From positions 248,001 through 312,000 of the forward strand of contig NZ_JAPNXM010000001.1 in assembly GCF_049472675.1 (NCBI RefSeq): 64,000 bases of DNA. The letters run 5' to 3'. The notes under the pieces were generated by a model. That model searched no databases. It was given only the letters and a program-made list of their open reading frames with translations, and was not told the origin of the DNA. This DNA is from Deferribacter thermophilus. GTDB lineage: Bacteria; Chrysiogenota; Deferribacteres; Deferribacterales; Deferribacteraceae. A program made the position numbers and the translations under genes. The stretch's first letter is position 1. Each line of letters starts with the position of its first letter. Positions 8,778 through 17,136 of this stretch are shown here, piece by piece.

Positions 8778-8827
8778 GTTGATATTATTTATAAAATCAA
8801 CCTAATTTTAAAGTAGAAGGAGGATTT

Positions 8828-9886
8828 ATGAAGAAGATATTACTAATACTTTTTATGTTTTCTATTTTTTTATCTGTAGGATATTCTAAAGATTTGAAAG
8901 TAGGTTTTATCTATGTAGGTCCTGTGGGTGATGGTGGTTGGACTTTTGCCCATGATTTAGGTAGAAAAGAGCTTGAAAAATTGCCCTTTGTAAAAAAGAC
9001 CACTTATGTGGAATCTGTGCCTGAGGGTGCAGATGCATTGAGAGTGATTTTAAAGCTTGCTCAAACTGGTCATAATCTAATTTTTACCACAAGTTTTGGT
9101 TTTATGGATCCAACCTTAGAGGTTGCTAAAAGATTTCCAAATGTTGTTTTTATGCATTGTTCAGGTTATAAAACTGCCAAAAATGTGGGAACATATTTTG
9201 GTAGAATGTATCAGGCTAGATATTTAACTGGTTTGATAGCAGGAGCTATGACTAAATCAAATATTATTGGTTATGTTGCAGCACATCCTATCCCAGAAGT
9301 AATTAGAGGGATTAATGCTTTTACTTTGGGAGTTAGAAAGGTAAATCCAAAAGCTGTTGTAAAAGTGGTTTGGACCCAAACTTGGCTTGATCCAGGTACA
9401 GAAAGAAATGCTGCTGAGAGCTTATTAGATGTAGGTGCTGATGTTTTGACTATGCATCAGGATACACCTGCTACATTGCAAGCGGCTGAGGCTCGCGGTA
9501 AATTTGTGATCGGTTACAATTCTGATATGAGAAAATATGCTCCAAACGGTTTTTTAACAGCTCCAATTTGGAATTGGGGTGCTATTTATAAATATGTAGC
9601 TAAACAAGTACATGATGGAACATGGAAAAGTGAACAATTATGGTGGGGGATGGACAAAGATGTTGTAAGGCTTGCTCCAATAAGTGATAAAGTACCTGCT
9701 AATATAAGAAAACTTGTTGAGGATATGAAACAAAAAATAGTTAGTGGTGAATTTAAGGTTTTTGAAGGTGAAATAAAGGATCAAAACGGTAAAGTGGTTC
9801 TTAAAAAAGGTGAAATTTTTGGTGATAAGGAATTGTTAGGGATGAATTTCTTTGTTGAAGGTGTAAATGGTGTAATACCAAAGTAA
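8828..9886 (+). CDS. BMP/PnrA-type substrate-binding protein of a nucleoside ABC transporter
   Basis: Periplasmic binding protein of the BMP (Med/PnrA) family, which typically binds purine nucleosides. Signal peptide at residues 1-21 with probable cleavage after the GYS of VGYSKD; there is no lipobox cysteine, so it should be soluble in the periplasm rather than a lipoprotein. The family opening FIYVGPVGDGGWT (26-38) and the MHQDTPA motif near 217-223 are clear. A strong AAGGAGG ribosome binding site precedes the ATG. An intrinsic terminator follows the gene, which would let the binding protein be made in excess over the membrane components downstream. Lipid-anchored homologues are common in other phyla, so the missing cysteine is notable. 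Confidence 0.92.
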   Translation: MKKILLILFMFSIFLSVGYSKDLKVGFIYVGPVGDGGWTFAHDLGRKELEKLPFVKKTTYVESVPEGADALRVILKLAQTGHNLIFTTSFGFMDPTLEVAKRFPNVVFMHCSGYKTAKNVGTYFGRMYQARYLTGLIAGAMTKSNIIGYVAAHPIPEVIRGINAFTLGVRKVNPKAVVKVVWTQTWLDPGTERNAAESLLDVGADVLTMHQDTPATLQAAEARGKFVIGYNSDMRKYAPNGFLTAPIWNWGAIYKYVAKQVHDGTWKSEQLWWGMDKDVVRLAPISDKVPANIRKLVEDMKQKIVSGEFKVFEGEIKDQNGKVVLKKGEIFGDKELLGMNFFVEGVNGVIPK

Positions 9887-9911
9887 ATTTTAAAATAAAG
9901 TGACTTCTTTT

Positions 9912-9940
9912 GGGCGGGATTACCCGCCCTTTGTTTTTTT
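9912..9940 (+). terminator. Intrinsic terminator between binding protein and ABC ATPase
   Basis: GGGCGGG (9912-9918), loop ATTA, CCCGCCC (9923-9929), then TTTGTTTTTTT. A seven-pair all-GC stem with a U-rich tail is a textbook intrinsic terminator. Partial read-through would set the ratio of binding protein to transporter. Confidence 0.92.
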
Positions 9941-10041
9941 AGCTTTACAAATTTATTTTATTAAAATATAGGTAGGTGCTTTTTAAATATACAAGCTCAT
10001 TAGTATATAAATTTATTTATGATATTGACTGAGAGCGTGTG

Positions 10042-11556
10042 ATGAATGATATGTTATTAAGTCTGAAAAATATTACAAAATCATTTGGTAAAATTGTTGC
10101 AAATGATAATATCTCATTTGAAATTGAGAAAGGGGAAATTCATACCTTACTGGGTGAGAATGGGGCTGGTAAGAGCACACTAATGAATATCATTACTGGA
10201 CTTTATAAACCTGACTCTGGTGATATATATTGGAAAGGAAAAAAGGTAGATATAAAATCTCCTATGGATGCACTAAAGCTTGGAATAGGTATGGTGCATC
10301 AGCACTTTATGTTAGTAAGAAATCACACAGTATTTGAAAATTTACTTCTATCTGTTGAAGATGCGCCTTTTTTAATTAATAATCAGAAAACTATTGATAA
10401 AATTAAAAATATAATTGATGAGTTTGAGTTAGATATCCCTTTAGATGTGCCTGTTTGGAAATTGGAGATAGGTAAACAGCAGTGGATAGAAATTATTAAG
10501 TTGTTACTTAGAGATTGTGAATTGTTTATTTTAGATGAACCAACTGCAGTTTTGACACCTCAAGAAAGCCAGAGGCTTTTTAACTTTTTGAAAAATCTCA
10601 AAAAAAGTGGGAAATCAATTATTTTTATTTCACATAAGATGAAAGAAGTAATGGATATATCTGATAAAGTTACAGTTTTAAAAAAGGGGAAAGTTGTTAG
10701 AACTCTTAAAAAGGGTGAATTTGATGAAAAGCTTTTGGCTAATTTGATGATTGATAGAACGGAAGAGATTAGTTTTGAAAGAAAACCTTTAACAGAAAAG
10801 AAGATTATTTTAAGCTTAAAAGATTTATATGTAAAAAACGAAAAAGGTTTGAGTGATTTAGATGGTTTATCCTTAGATATATATAAAGGTGAAATCTTTG
10901 GTATTGCAGGTGTGGCAGGGAATGGTCAAAAAGCTTTGGCTGAAGTTTTAACAGGTCTTAAAAAGGTCGAAAGAGGTCAGATTTTGATTAACGGTGAGGA
11001 TATGACTTTTTCAAGCGCAAGGGGTAAGTATATTGCAGGGATAGCTCATATACCTGAGGATAGAAAAACTATGGGAATAGCACCTGATATGAGTGTAAAG
11101 GAAAATCTTGTTTTGAAGAATTATAAAGATGAAAAATTTAGAAAAGGGTTTTTTTAAAATACTAAAAAAATAAATGAAAATGCACTAAATAAGGTTGAAG
11201 ATTTTGATATCAGATTGGCATCCATTGATCAAGCTGTAAGATATTTATCAGGTGGCAATATTCAGAAGGTTATTATAGCAAGGGAATTATCACAAAACCC
11301 TCAAATTTTGGTGGCACTTTATCCAACAAGAGGGCTTGATGTGGGTTCAGCAGAGTATGTACATAAAGTTATTCTTGAAGAAAGGGAAAAAGGGGTTACC
11401 ACAATTTTGATTTCTGAAGATTTAGATGAATTATTTAGGCTTTCAGATAGAATTGGTGTTATTTTTAGAGGTAAAATTATAGGTATTGTTGATCCTAAAG
11501 AGACTACAATTATAGAAATTGGCTTGTTGATGGCAGGGCATAAAAATGAGGATTAG
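10042..11556 (+). pseudogene. Nucleoside ABC transporter ATP-binding protein (two NBDs) interrupted by an in-frame TAA
   Basis: Double-NBD ATPase of the BMP/RbsA-like family. NBD1 has Walker A GENGAGKST near residues 38-46, the HQHFML Q-loop, and Walker B LFILDEPTA; NBD2 has the degenerate Walker A GVAGNGQ, signature LSGGNIQK and the PTRGLDVGS Walker B region. All reading is in one frame except a TAA at 11155-11157, between GFF and NTKKINEN, about 370 residues in; a single T-to-A change from TTA (Leu) explains it. Downstream fragment could start at TTG 11215, but that would omit NBD2's Walker A. Either a recent nonsense mutation, a sequence error, or read-through. Start taken at ATG 10042; GTG 10039 is also possible. 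Confidence 0.85.
11155..11157 (+). other. In-frame stop codon splitting the ABC ATPase
   Basis: TAA in the context GGG TTT TTT TAA AAT ACT. The reading frame before and after is identical. A single-base slip on the T7 run does not rescue translation: plus one meets TAA three codons after the slip region, minus one meets TAA shortly after. Confidence 0.9.
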
Positions 11557-12607
11557 AGTTATTAAAAGAGACGACTCAAGTAAATTTTTACAAATTGCGG
11601 TACCTTTTATAGCCATCTTTTTATCTTTCACATTTGTTGGAATTTTTTTGTTTATCAATGGGATGAATCCTTTGAATGTATTTAAAGATATGTTTGTTGA
11701 ATCTTTGGGCTCCTTTTATGGTTTAAGTGAAGTTTTAGTAAAAACAACCCCTTTAATGTTATGTGGACTTGGGGTTGCTTTGGCGTTTAGAATGGAGTTA
11801 TGGAATATTGGTGCAGAAGGTCAATTATACATGGGGGCATTTGGGGCATCGTTGGTTGCATTATTTTTAAAGTTAGACAATCATTTTTTAATGATTTTAT
11901 TGATGTTTTTATCTGCAGTATTTTTTAGTGGATTATGGGGATTAATAGCAGGTTTTTTAAAAGCAAGGTGGAATGTAAATGAGATTATCGTTACTTTGTT
12001 AATGAATTATATAGCAATTCTTTGGGTAGATTATTTGGTTTATGGACCTTGGAAAGATCCTGCTGGATTTAATTTCCCATTAACAAAGCAGTTTTCAGAT
12101 GTGGCAAGACTTAGTTATTATTTTAATACAAGATTGCATACAGGCTTTTTTATTGCATTACTTTTGATATTTCTATTTTATATCCTTATTGAAAAAACTA
12201 TTTGGGGTTACGAGATAAGAGTAATAGGTAATAACCCAAATGCTGCAAAATATGCAGGTATTAATTATGAAAAAAATGTTATTCTTGTGATGTTTATTAG
12301 TGGTGCTTTGGCTGGGATTGCAGGATTTTCTGAAGTTGCTGGTGTAACTTACCGTTTACAACACTCTATCTCTCCGGGATATGGATATACTGCAATAATT
12401 ATTGCATGGTTGGCAAAAAGGAGTGCTTTAGGTGTATTGATTGTGTCATTTGTGATGGGTGTATTATTTGTGGGGAATGATGCTTTGCAAATAAGCTATC
12501 AATTGCCGGTAGCATTTGTAAATGCTTTTCAGGGGTTGATACTCTTTTTTGTAATTTCTTCTGAGTTTTTTGTTAATTATAAGTTAAGGCTGGAGATTAA
12601 TAAATGA
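11546..12607 (+). CDS. Nucleoside ABC transporter permease (first of two)
   Basis: Inner-membrane permease of the branched-chain/ribose type (BPD_transp_2 fold), 353 residues with about eight to ten hydrophobic segments. Family marks are WNIGAEGQLYMG (near 86-97) and NEIIVTLLMNYIA (near 148-160), typical of the YufP-like subunit of BMP-dependent nucleoside importers. It overlaps the end of the ATPase frame by 11 bases and the second permease by ATGA. Both permeases look intact although the ATPase gene carries a stop codon, which suggests that the transporter was functional very recently or still is. Confidence 0.92.
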   Translation: MRIRVIKRDDSSKFLQIAVPFIAIFLSFTFVGIFLFINGMNPLNVFKDMFVESLGSFYGLSEVLVKTTPLMLCGLGVALAFRMELWNIGAEGQLYMGAFGASLVALFLKLDNHFLMILLMFLSAVFFSGLWGLIAGFLKARWNVNEIIVTLLMNYIAILWVDYLVYGPWKDPAGFNFPLTKQFSDVARLSYYFNTRLHTGFFIALLLIFLFYILIEKTIWGYEIRVIGNNPNAAKYAGINYEKNVILVMFISGALAGIAGFSEVAGVTYRLQHSISPGYGYTAIIIAWLAKRSALGVLIVSFVMGVLFVGNDALQISYQLPVAFVNAFQGLILFFVISSEFFVNYKLRLEINK

Positions 12608-13524
12608 TGGTGGAGATTTTATTGGATGCTACAATTAGGTCTGGTACTTCTATACTGTTTGCAACATTGGGTGAAATAATTACTGAAAGAAGTGGTATTA
12701 TAAATTTGGGTGTAGAAGGTTTGATGCTAATTGGAGCACTTGGTGGTTTTTATATATCTTATTTAACGGGGAATTTGTTTTTAGGTGTTTTAGCCTCATT
12801 TGTTTTAGCATCAATTGCAGGGATGATTCATGCTTTTATCACTGTATATCTTAGAGGAAATCAAATTGTCAGTGGGTTGGCATTAACTATGTTTGGTGTT
12901 GGGATTACAGCTCTTTATGGTAAAAAAATGATAGGTGTTCCTTTAAGTGGATTTAAGAAAATTTCTATACCTTTTTTATCAAAAATACCTGTAATAGGTG
13001 TAATGTTTAATCAAGATTTACTGGTTTATTTAAGTTATTTTTTGGTGATAGCTTTATCATTTTTACTTTTTAGAACAAAATTAGGTTTAAAAATAAGAAT
13101 GTGTGGAGAAAATCCTGCAGCAGCAGATACAGCTGGTATAAATGTTTTTAGAGTTAGATTTTTATCAACTATTTTTGGATCAGGACTTGCTGGTCTTGGT
13201 GGTGCCTATTTATCGTTAGCATATACACCACTTTGGATAGAAAATATGACTGCTGGAAGAGGTTGGATTGCTGTGGCTCTGGTTATTTTTGCTTCATGGT
13301 ACTGTTATAGAGCTATGTTTGGTGCTTATCTTTTTGGTGGTATTAGTGCTTTGCAGCTGAGATTACAAGCTATTGGGACTAATGTGTCAGCTCATATACT
13401 GCAGATGTTGCCATACATTTTTACAATAGTGGTTTTAGTTATTGCTACTATTAGGCTTGAAAAAGGTGCCAAAGTTGAACCTGAGTCATTGGGGATTGCT
13501 TATGATAGAGAAGATAGGAGATGA
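12604..13524 (+). CDS. Nucleoside ABC transporter permease (second of two)
   Basis: Partner permease, 306 residues, highly hydrophobic with about eight membrane segments. The SGIINLGVEGLMLIGA stretch (residues 31-46) and MCGENPAAADTAGIN (near 180-194) are the signature of the YufQ-like half. The start codon lies in ATGATG, overlapping the previous stop. With the BMP binding protein and the ATPase it would form a heterodimeric purine nucleoside importer; the phosphoribosyltransferase gene that follows points to purines rather than sugars as cargo. Confidence 0.92.
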   Translation: MMVEILLDATIRSGTSILFATLGEIITERSGIINLGVEGLMLIGALGGFYISYLTGNLFLGVLASFVLASIAGMIHAFITVYLRGNQIVSGLALTMFGVGITALYGKKMIGVPLSGFKKISIPFLSKIPVIGVMFNQDLLVYLSYFLVIALSFLLFRTKLGLKIRMCGENPAAADTAGINVFRVRFLSTIFGSGLAGLGGAYLSLAYTPLWIENMTAGRGWIAVALVIFASWYCYRAMFGAYLFGGISALQLRLQAIGTNVSAHILQMLPYIFTIVVLVIATIRLEKGAKVEPESLGIAYDREDRR

Positions 13525-14069
13525 TATTGAATTATAAAGATAAGTTTCTTAAAATTTTTAAAGAAAAAGCGGTAATAAATGGTGATATAATAAATGTTAC
13601 AAGTTTTCTAAATCATTTAGTAGATTACGAATCATTAAGTTTGATAGTAGATTATTTTTCTTCAAAGTTACAAAATATATATTTTGATAAATTAATAACA
13701 GTTGAGAGTAGTGGAATAATCTTTACATCTGCTTTGGCTTATAAATTGAAGAAGCCATTTATAATTGTTAAGAAAAAACTACCAGTTACTATTAAAGAGT
13801 TTTATAATGTTACAAGTTACTCATTTACTAAACAGGAAACAACCTCTTTGTATGTATCTAAAGAGGTGCTAAAATGTGGTGAAAAACTCGTATTTGTCGA
13901 TGATTTTTATGCTCATGGCAATACATTGAAAGCTTTAAAAGAAATATGTAGGGAAGTTCAAGCAGAAATAGTAACATCGTTAGTGGTAGTAAATAAAAGC
14001 GATAATAGAGATATAATATCTTTAATTTCAAAGGAAGATTTAATTAATATGGAGGGATTTAATGAATAG
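13521..14069 (+). CDS. Xanthine phosphoribosyltransferase-like protein
   Basis: Type I phosphoribosyltransferase of 182 residues. The PRPP-binding loop is LVFVDDFYAHGNTLKAL (residues 123-139), close to the VDDFLANG form used by bacterial Xpt proteins, and VESSGII (60-66) corresponds to the conserved glycine turn near the PPi site. It would attach ribose phosphate to xanthine or a related purine base. Coupled by ATGA to the nucleoside permease, it provides the intracellular step after import. Adenine phosphoribosyltransferase or a PurR-like regulator are less likely; I see no N-terminal DNA-binding domain. Confidence 0.8.
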   Translation: MILNYKDKFLKIFKEKAVINGDIINVTSFLNHLVDYESLSLIVDYFSSKLQNIYFDKLITVESSGIIFTSALAYKLKKPFIIVKKKLPVTIKEFYNVTSYSFTKQETTSLYVSKEVLKCGEKLVFVDDFYAHGNTLKALKEICREVQAEIVTSLVVVNKSDNRDIISLISKEDLINMEGFNE

Positions 14070-14652
14070 AAGGTTATTAATATTAACGCTATTTATTTTT
14101 GGGTTGATAATTACCTATATGGTTGCAAAAAGAGGGGTTGGAGAATCTGGATTAAGAAAACAGAATGATGAGCTTGTTAAGCAAGAACTAAAGCTTTATA
14201 AAATAAATGACATTGGAGTAATGTTATTATCCCCAGATGAACCGATTAAAAAAGACTTGAGTCTTAAGAGGGTGGAGACAATCAAAAATGGAATAATGTA
14301 TGAATATTCTCAAGGGTCTTTTAGAATTAGTGTGGCAAGGTTTGAATATAAAAATGAAAATCCTGACATTGATGCTTTGGAGAAAGCTTTGTTATTGCAG
14401 TTTGAAAATGTGAGTAATCCACAGACATTAAAATATAAAAAAAGTTTATTAGATGAAAATGGTGTTAAAGCTAGAGTTATTGAAGGCACAATGGGCTATA
14501 AAAAGATTAAACTACCAGTAGGTTTTTATGCTAAAATTCTCACTAAAGATAAATATTTTTACCAGTTTATTGTTACTTATATTGTTAGTGGTGAAAATAT
14601 TACAGAGTATGCTAAAAAGGTTTTTGAATCTATTAAGCTAATTTATGAATAA
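14062..14652 (+). CDS. Hypothetical membrane-anchored protein
   Basis: Not recognised. 196 residues with one N-terminal hydrophobic helix (residues 4-20) flanked by arginines, then a globular, lysine- and glutamate-rich domain that would face the periplasm. No cysteines or catalytic signature are visible. The helix plus mixed alpha/beta tail could be a signal anchor or an uncleaved signal peptide. It overlaps the xpt-like gene by eight bases and the sensor kinase by eight bases, so it is probably co-made with the kinase; a role as an accessory to periplasmic sensing is only a guess from position. Confidence 0.75.
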   Translation: MNRRLLILTLFIFGLIITYMVAKRGVGESGLRKQNDELVKQELKLYKINDIGVMLLSPDEPIKKDLSLKRVETIKNGIMYEYSQGSFRISVARFEYKNENPDIDALEKALLLQFENVSNPQTLKYKKSLLDENGVKARVIEGTMGYKKIKLPVGFYAKILTKDKYFYQFIVTYIVSGENITEYAKKVFESIKLIYE

Positions 14653-16144
14653 CTCAAAATTTAGTAAACTACAGTTTAAAATCAGTTTAATAATTTTTAT
14701 AATTTTATTGATACTTAATATTCTTGTAGGATTATACCTTTCTAATAATGTTAGAAAAAAAACTCTATTAATTGTAGAAAATTATGTCAAGACCTTACCT
14801 TTACTTGTGGATAGAGCAATCAATAATTTTATGATAAATGGGGATAAAGATGCTGTAAGAGAGCTTATTAATAATTTGAGTAAAGATGAAAATATATTAG
14901 GAATACACATTTTTGGTAAAGACAGAGATATTAATTGTTCTTATTCTAGTTCTAATACAAAATATGGCCGAGAATATATCGACTCAATTTATAAAAACTT
15001 AGGTGGAAAAGAACAGTTAAAGTTAGTTAAGACTAATAATCTAAAATTTTATTCTTACTACAGACCTTATAAGAATGAAGGGGCTTGTAGAAAATGTCAT
15101 ACTGACGAATCTGATTTGATAGGCGTATTAAATATTAATGTAGATGTAAATAGAATTACTAATTTACTTAGCAAGGAAGCAATAAATGTAATAATTACAT
15201 TAATCTTATTTTCAATTATTTTAACAATTCTACTTTCTTATATGTTAAATAGATTAATTATTCATCCTTTAAAAATTATAGAAAAGGGGATGATACAAGT
15301 TGCGAATAACGATTTAAATGTTCGCATTAAGTTAAATACGAAAGATGAAATTGAAAGATTAGCAAAGTTTTTTAATTATATGGTGAGCTCTTTGAAGAAA
15401 GCTAATAGAAAAATAGATAATATGCATAGAAATATGCTCCATGTAGATAGATTGACCACTATTGGTCAACTTATGGCTTCTATTAGTCATGAAATAAAAA
15501 ATCCATTAAATTCTATTATGATAAATTCAGACCTTTTGATAATGTATTGCGAAAAGATAGGTAGTGAGAAAACTAAAAAATTAGTCGAAAGTATAATCAA
15601 CGATGCAGAAAGGATAAGAACTATTATTGATCAAACATTGAGATTTTCAAAATACACACCAAATAATGTTGAATGTTTAAATGTGAAGGAATTTTTAAAA
15701 GATATTGAAGCTTATGTTAAAAGAATCTTATTTGATAAAGATTATATAAGCTTTGAAATACATAAAATTGGGGAATGGAGGGATTGTTTTATTAAAATTT
15801 CAAGAGTGCAGCTTGAGCAAGTTTTTATAAATATTATAAAAAATGCTATTGATGCAGTAAGTAGCGCAGAAAATCCCAAAGTTATATTAGAGATAGAGTG
15901 TGAAGATGATTTTATAATTTTTAGGTTTAAAGATAATGGTGTTGGGATGAGTGAAGAAGTGAAAAAAAATATTTTTAATGAGTTTTATACTACAAAAAAA
16001 GATGGTACAGGTATGGGGTTAAGTATTGTTAAAGATATTATAGATGCACATAATGGCCAAATCTTTGTTGAAAGTGAACTAAATAAAGGGACAACATTTA
16101 TTGTAAAATTGAAAAGGGATAAAGAGGAATTTAAAAATGATTAA
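14645..16144 (+). CDS. Sensor histidine kinase with periplasmic CxxCH (heme c) motif
   Basis: Membrane kinase of 499 residues: TM1 at about 12-32, a ~145-residue periplasmic domain, TM2 at about 179-201, HAMP to ~255, then the HisKA box with phospho-acceptor His282 in ISHEIKNPLNS, and the ATPase domain (N box KNAIDAV, G1 DNGVGMS, G2 GTGMGLSI). The periplasmic domain holds CRKCH at 148-152, a consensus c-type heme attachment site, close to TM2, as in Tll0287/DUF3365-like sensors. It may sense redox state or a gas such as NO through heme; that is inference. No response regulator gene is adjacent, so the partner is unknown. Confidence 0.9.
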   Translation: MNNSKFSKLQFKISLIIFIILLILNILVGLYLSNNVRKKTLLIVENYVKTLPLLVDRAINNFMINGDKDAVRELINNLSKDENILGIHIFGKDRDINCSYSSSNTKYGREYIDSIYKNLGGKEQLKLVKTNNLKFYSYYRPYKNEGACRKCHTDESDLIGVLNINVDVNRITNLLSKEAINVIITLILFSIILTILLSYMLNRLIIHPLKIIEKGMIQVANNDLNVRIKLNTKDEIERLAKFFNYMVSSLKKANRKIDNMHRNMLHVDRLTTIGQLMASISHEIKNPLNSIMINSDLLIMYCEKIGSEKTKKLVESIINDAERIRTIIDQTLRFSKYTPNNVECLNVKEFLKDIEAYVKRILFDKDYISFEIHKIGEWRDCFIKISRVQLEQVFINIIKNAIDAVSSAENPKVILEIECEDDFIIFRFKDNGVGMSEEVKKNIFNEFYTTKKDGTGMGLSIVKDIIDAHNGQIFVESELNKGTTFIVKLKRDKEEFKND

Positions 16145-16853
16145 TAAAATTTCTTTTGTAATACCCGTCTATAATGAAGAAGAGAATATCAGACCATTAT
16201 ATAATGAAATTACGCTTGTTGCGAAAAATTTGGGTTATAATTATGAAATTTTATTTGTGGATGATGCGAGTAAGGATAAAAGTTTGGAGATAATAAAAGA
16301 GTTATCAGTAGTTGATAGTTATGTAAAATATTTGTCTTTTAAGAAGAATTGTGGGCAATCTGCAGCTTTGTATGCTGGATTTCAAAATGCATCAGGAGAT
16401 GTCATAATAACGATGGATGCAGATTTACAAAATGATCCAAACGACATCATTGAAATGATTAAGTATTATCCTGAATATGATGTTGTTAATGGATGGAGAC
16501 ACAATAGACAAGACAGTTTATCTAAAAAGATAGGGAGTAAAATAGGTAATTTTGTGAGGAATCTTTTAACAAAAGAGACAATAAAGGATACAGGCTGTGC
16601 ATTAAAAATATTAAGAGCTGATATGGTCAAAAGGATAAAAATGTTTAAAGGCTTGCATAGATTTATCCCCACTTTAATGAGATTAGAAGGTGCTAAGGTT
16701 ATCGAAGTAAAGGTAAATCATAGACCAAGGATTTATGGTAAGTCGAAATATACAAATTTGAAAAGAGCTATCGAAGGGTTTTATGATTTGATTGTAGTAA
16801 GATGGATGATTAAAAGATTTTTATATATTGAAGTTAAAGAAAAAAATGTCTAA
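16137..16853 (+). CDS. Family 2 glycosyltransferase, dolichol/polyprenyl-phosphate mannosyltransferase-like
   Basis: Cytoplasmic GT2 enzyme, 238 residues, with FVIPVYNEEENI (residues 6-17), VDDASKD (40-46) and the metal-binding DADLQNDP (93-100). It lacks the C-terminal membrane helices of ArnC/GtrB, so it looks like the soluble DPM1-type that loads a sugar onto a polyprenyl phosphate at the membrane surface. The next two genes encode a LpxB-N-like membrane protein and an ArnT-like transferase that could use this lipid-linked sugar on lipid A. The donor sugar cannot be told from the sequence. Confidence 0.88.
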   Translation: MINKISFVIPVYNEEENIRPLYNEITLVAKNLGYNYEILFVDDASKDKSLEIIKELSVVDSYVKYLSFKKNCGQSAALYAGFQNASGDVIITMDADLQNDPNDIIEMIKYYPEYDVVNGWRHNRQDSLSKKIGSKIGNFVRNLLTKETIKDTGCALKILRADMVKRIKMFKGLHRFIPTLMRLEGAKVIEVKVNHRPRIYGKSKYTNLKRAIEGFYDLIVVRWMIKRFLYIEVKEKNV

Positions 16854-17136
16854 AACAGAAATTATAATGTTAACAATTGGTTTTACTGGTCAGTTTTTGT
16901 TTTTTATGCGTTTTTTTGTCCAATGGATTTATAGTGAAAAGATGAGAAAAAGCGTTATCCCTATAGCTTTTTGGTATTTTAGCTTAGGGGGGAGTATTTG
17001 CTTATTAACTTATGCAATTTTAAGAAAAGATATTGTATTTATTGTTGGTCAATCTACAGGTTTTCTCATTTATATACGAAATCTTTATTTTATACATAAA
17101 GAGAAAAAGAAAAAGATGTTAGAAAATGACAAATAA
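16846..17136 (+). CDS. Small membrane protein with lipid-A-disaccharide synthase N-terminal (LAB_N) domain
   Basis: 96 residues with three hydrophobic helices. The FFMRFFVQWIYSEK segment (residues 19-32) and the PIAFWYFSLGG stretch (38-48) mark the LAB_N family, small integral proteins related to the extra N-terminal domain of some LpxB proteins. It has no glycosyltransferase core, so it is not LpxB itself. Start at ATG 16846 overlaps the GT2 stop by eight bases; a TTG 18 bases upstream was rejected. Such proteins are often encoded between a GT2 and an ArnT-like gene and probably help handle the lipid-linked sugar. Confidence 0.82.
   Translation: MSKTEIIMLTIGFTGQFLFFMRFFVQWIYSEKMRKSVIPIAFWYFSLGGSICLLTYAILRKDIVFIVGQSTGFLIYIRNLYFIHKEKKKKMLENDK

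Noticed and set aside
8778..8801. GTTGAT...ATCAAC inverted repeat after the carboxypeptidase gene, possible terminator
   Set aside because: Six AT-rich pairs with a 12-base loop and no clear T-tract; too weak to call.
11215..11556. Second half of the ABC ATPase as an independent gene starting at TTG
   Set aside because: It lacks the NBD2 Walker A and any ribosome binding site; it is better read as the continuation of the interrupted gene.
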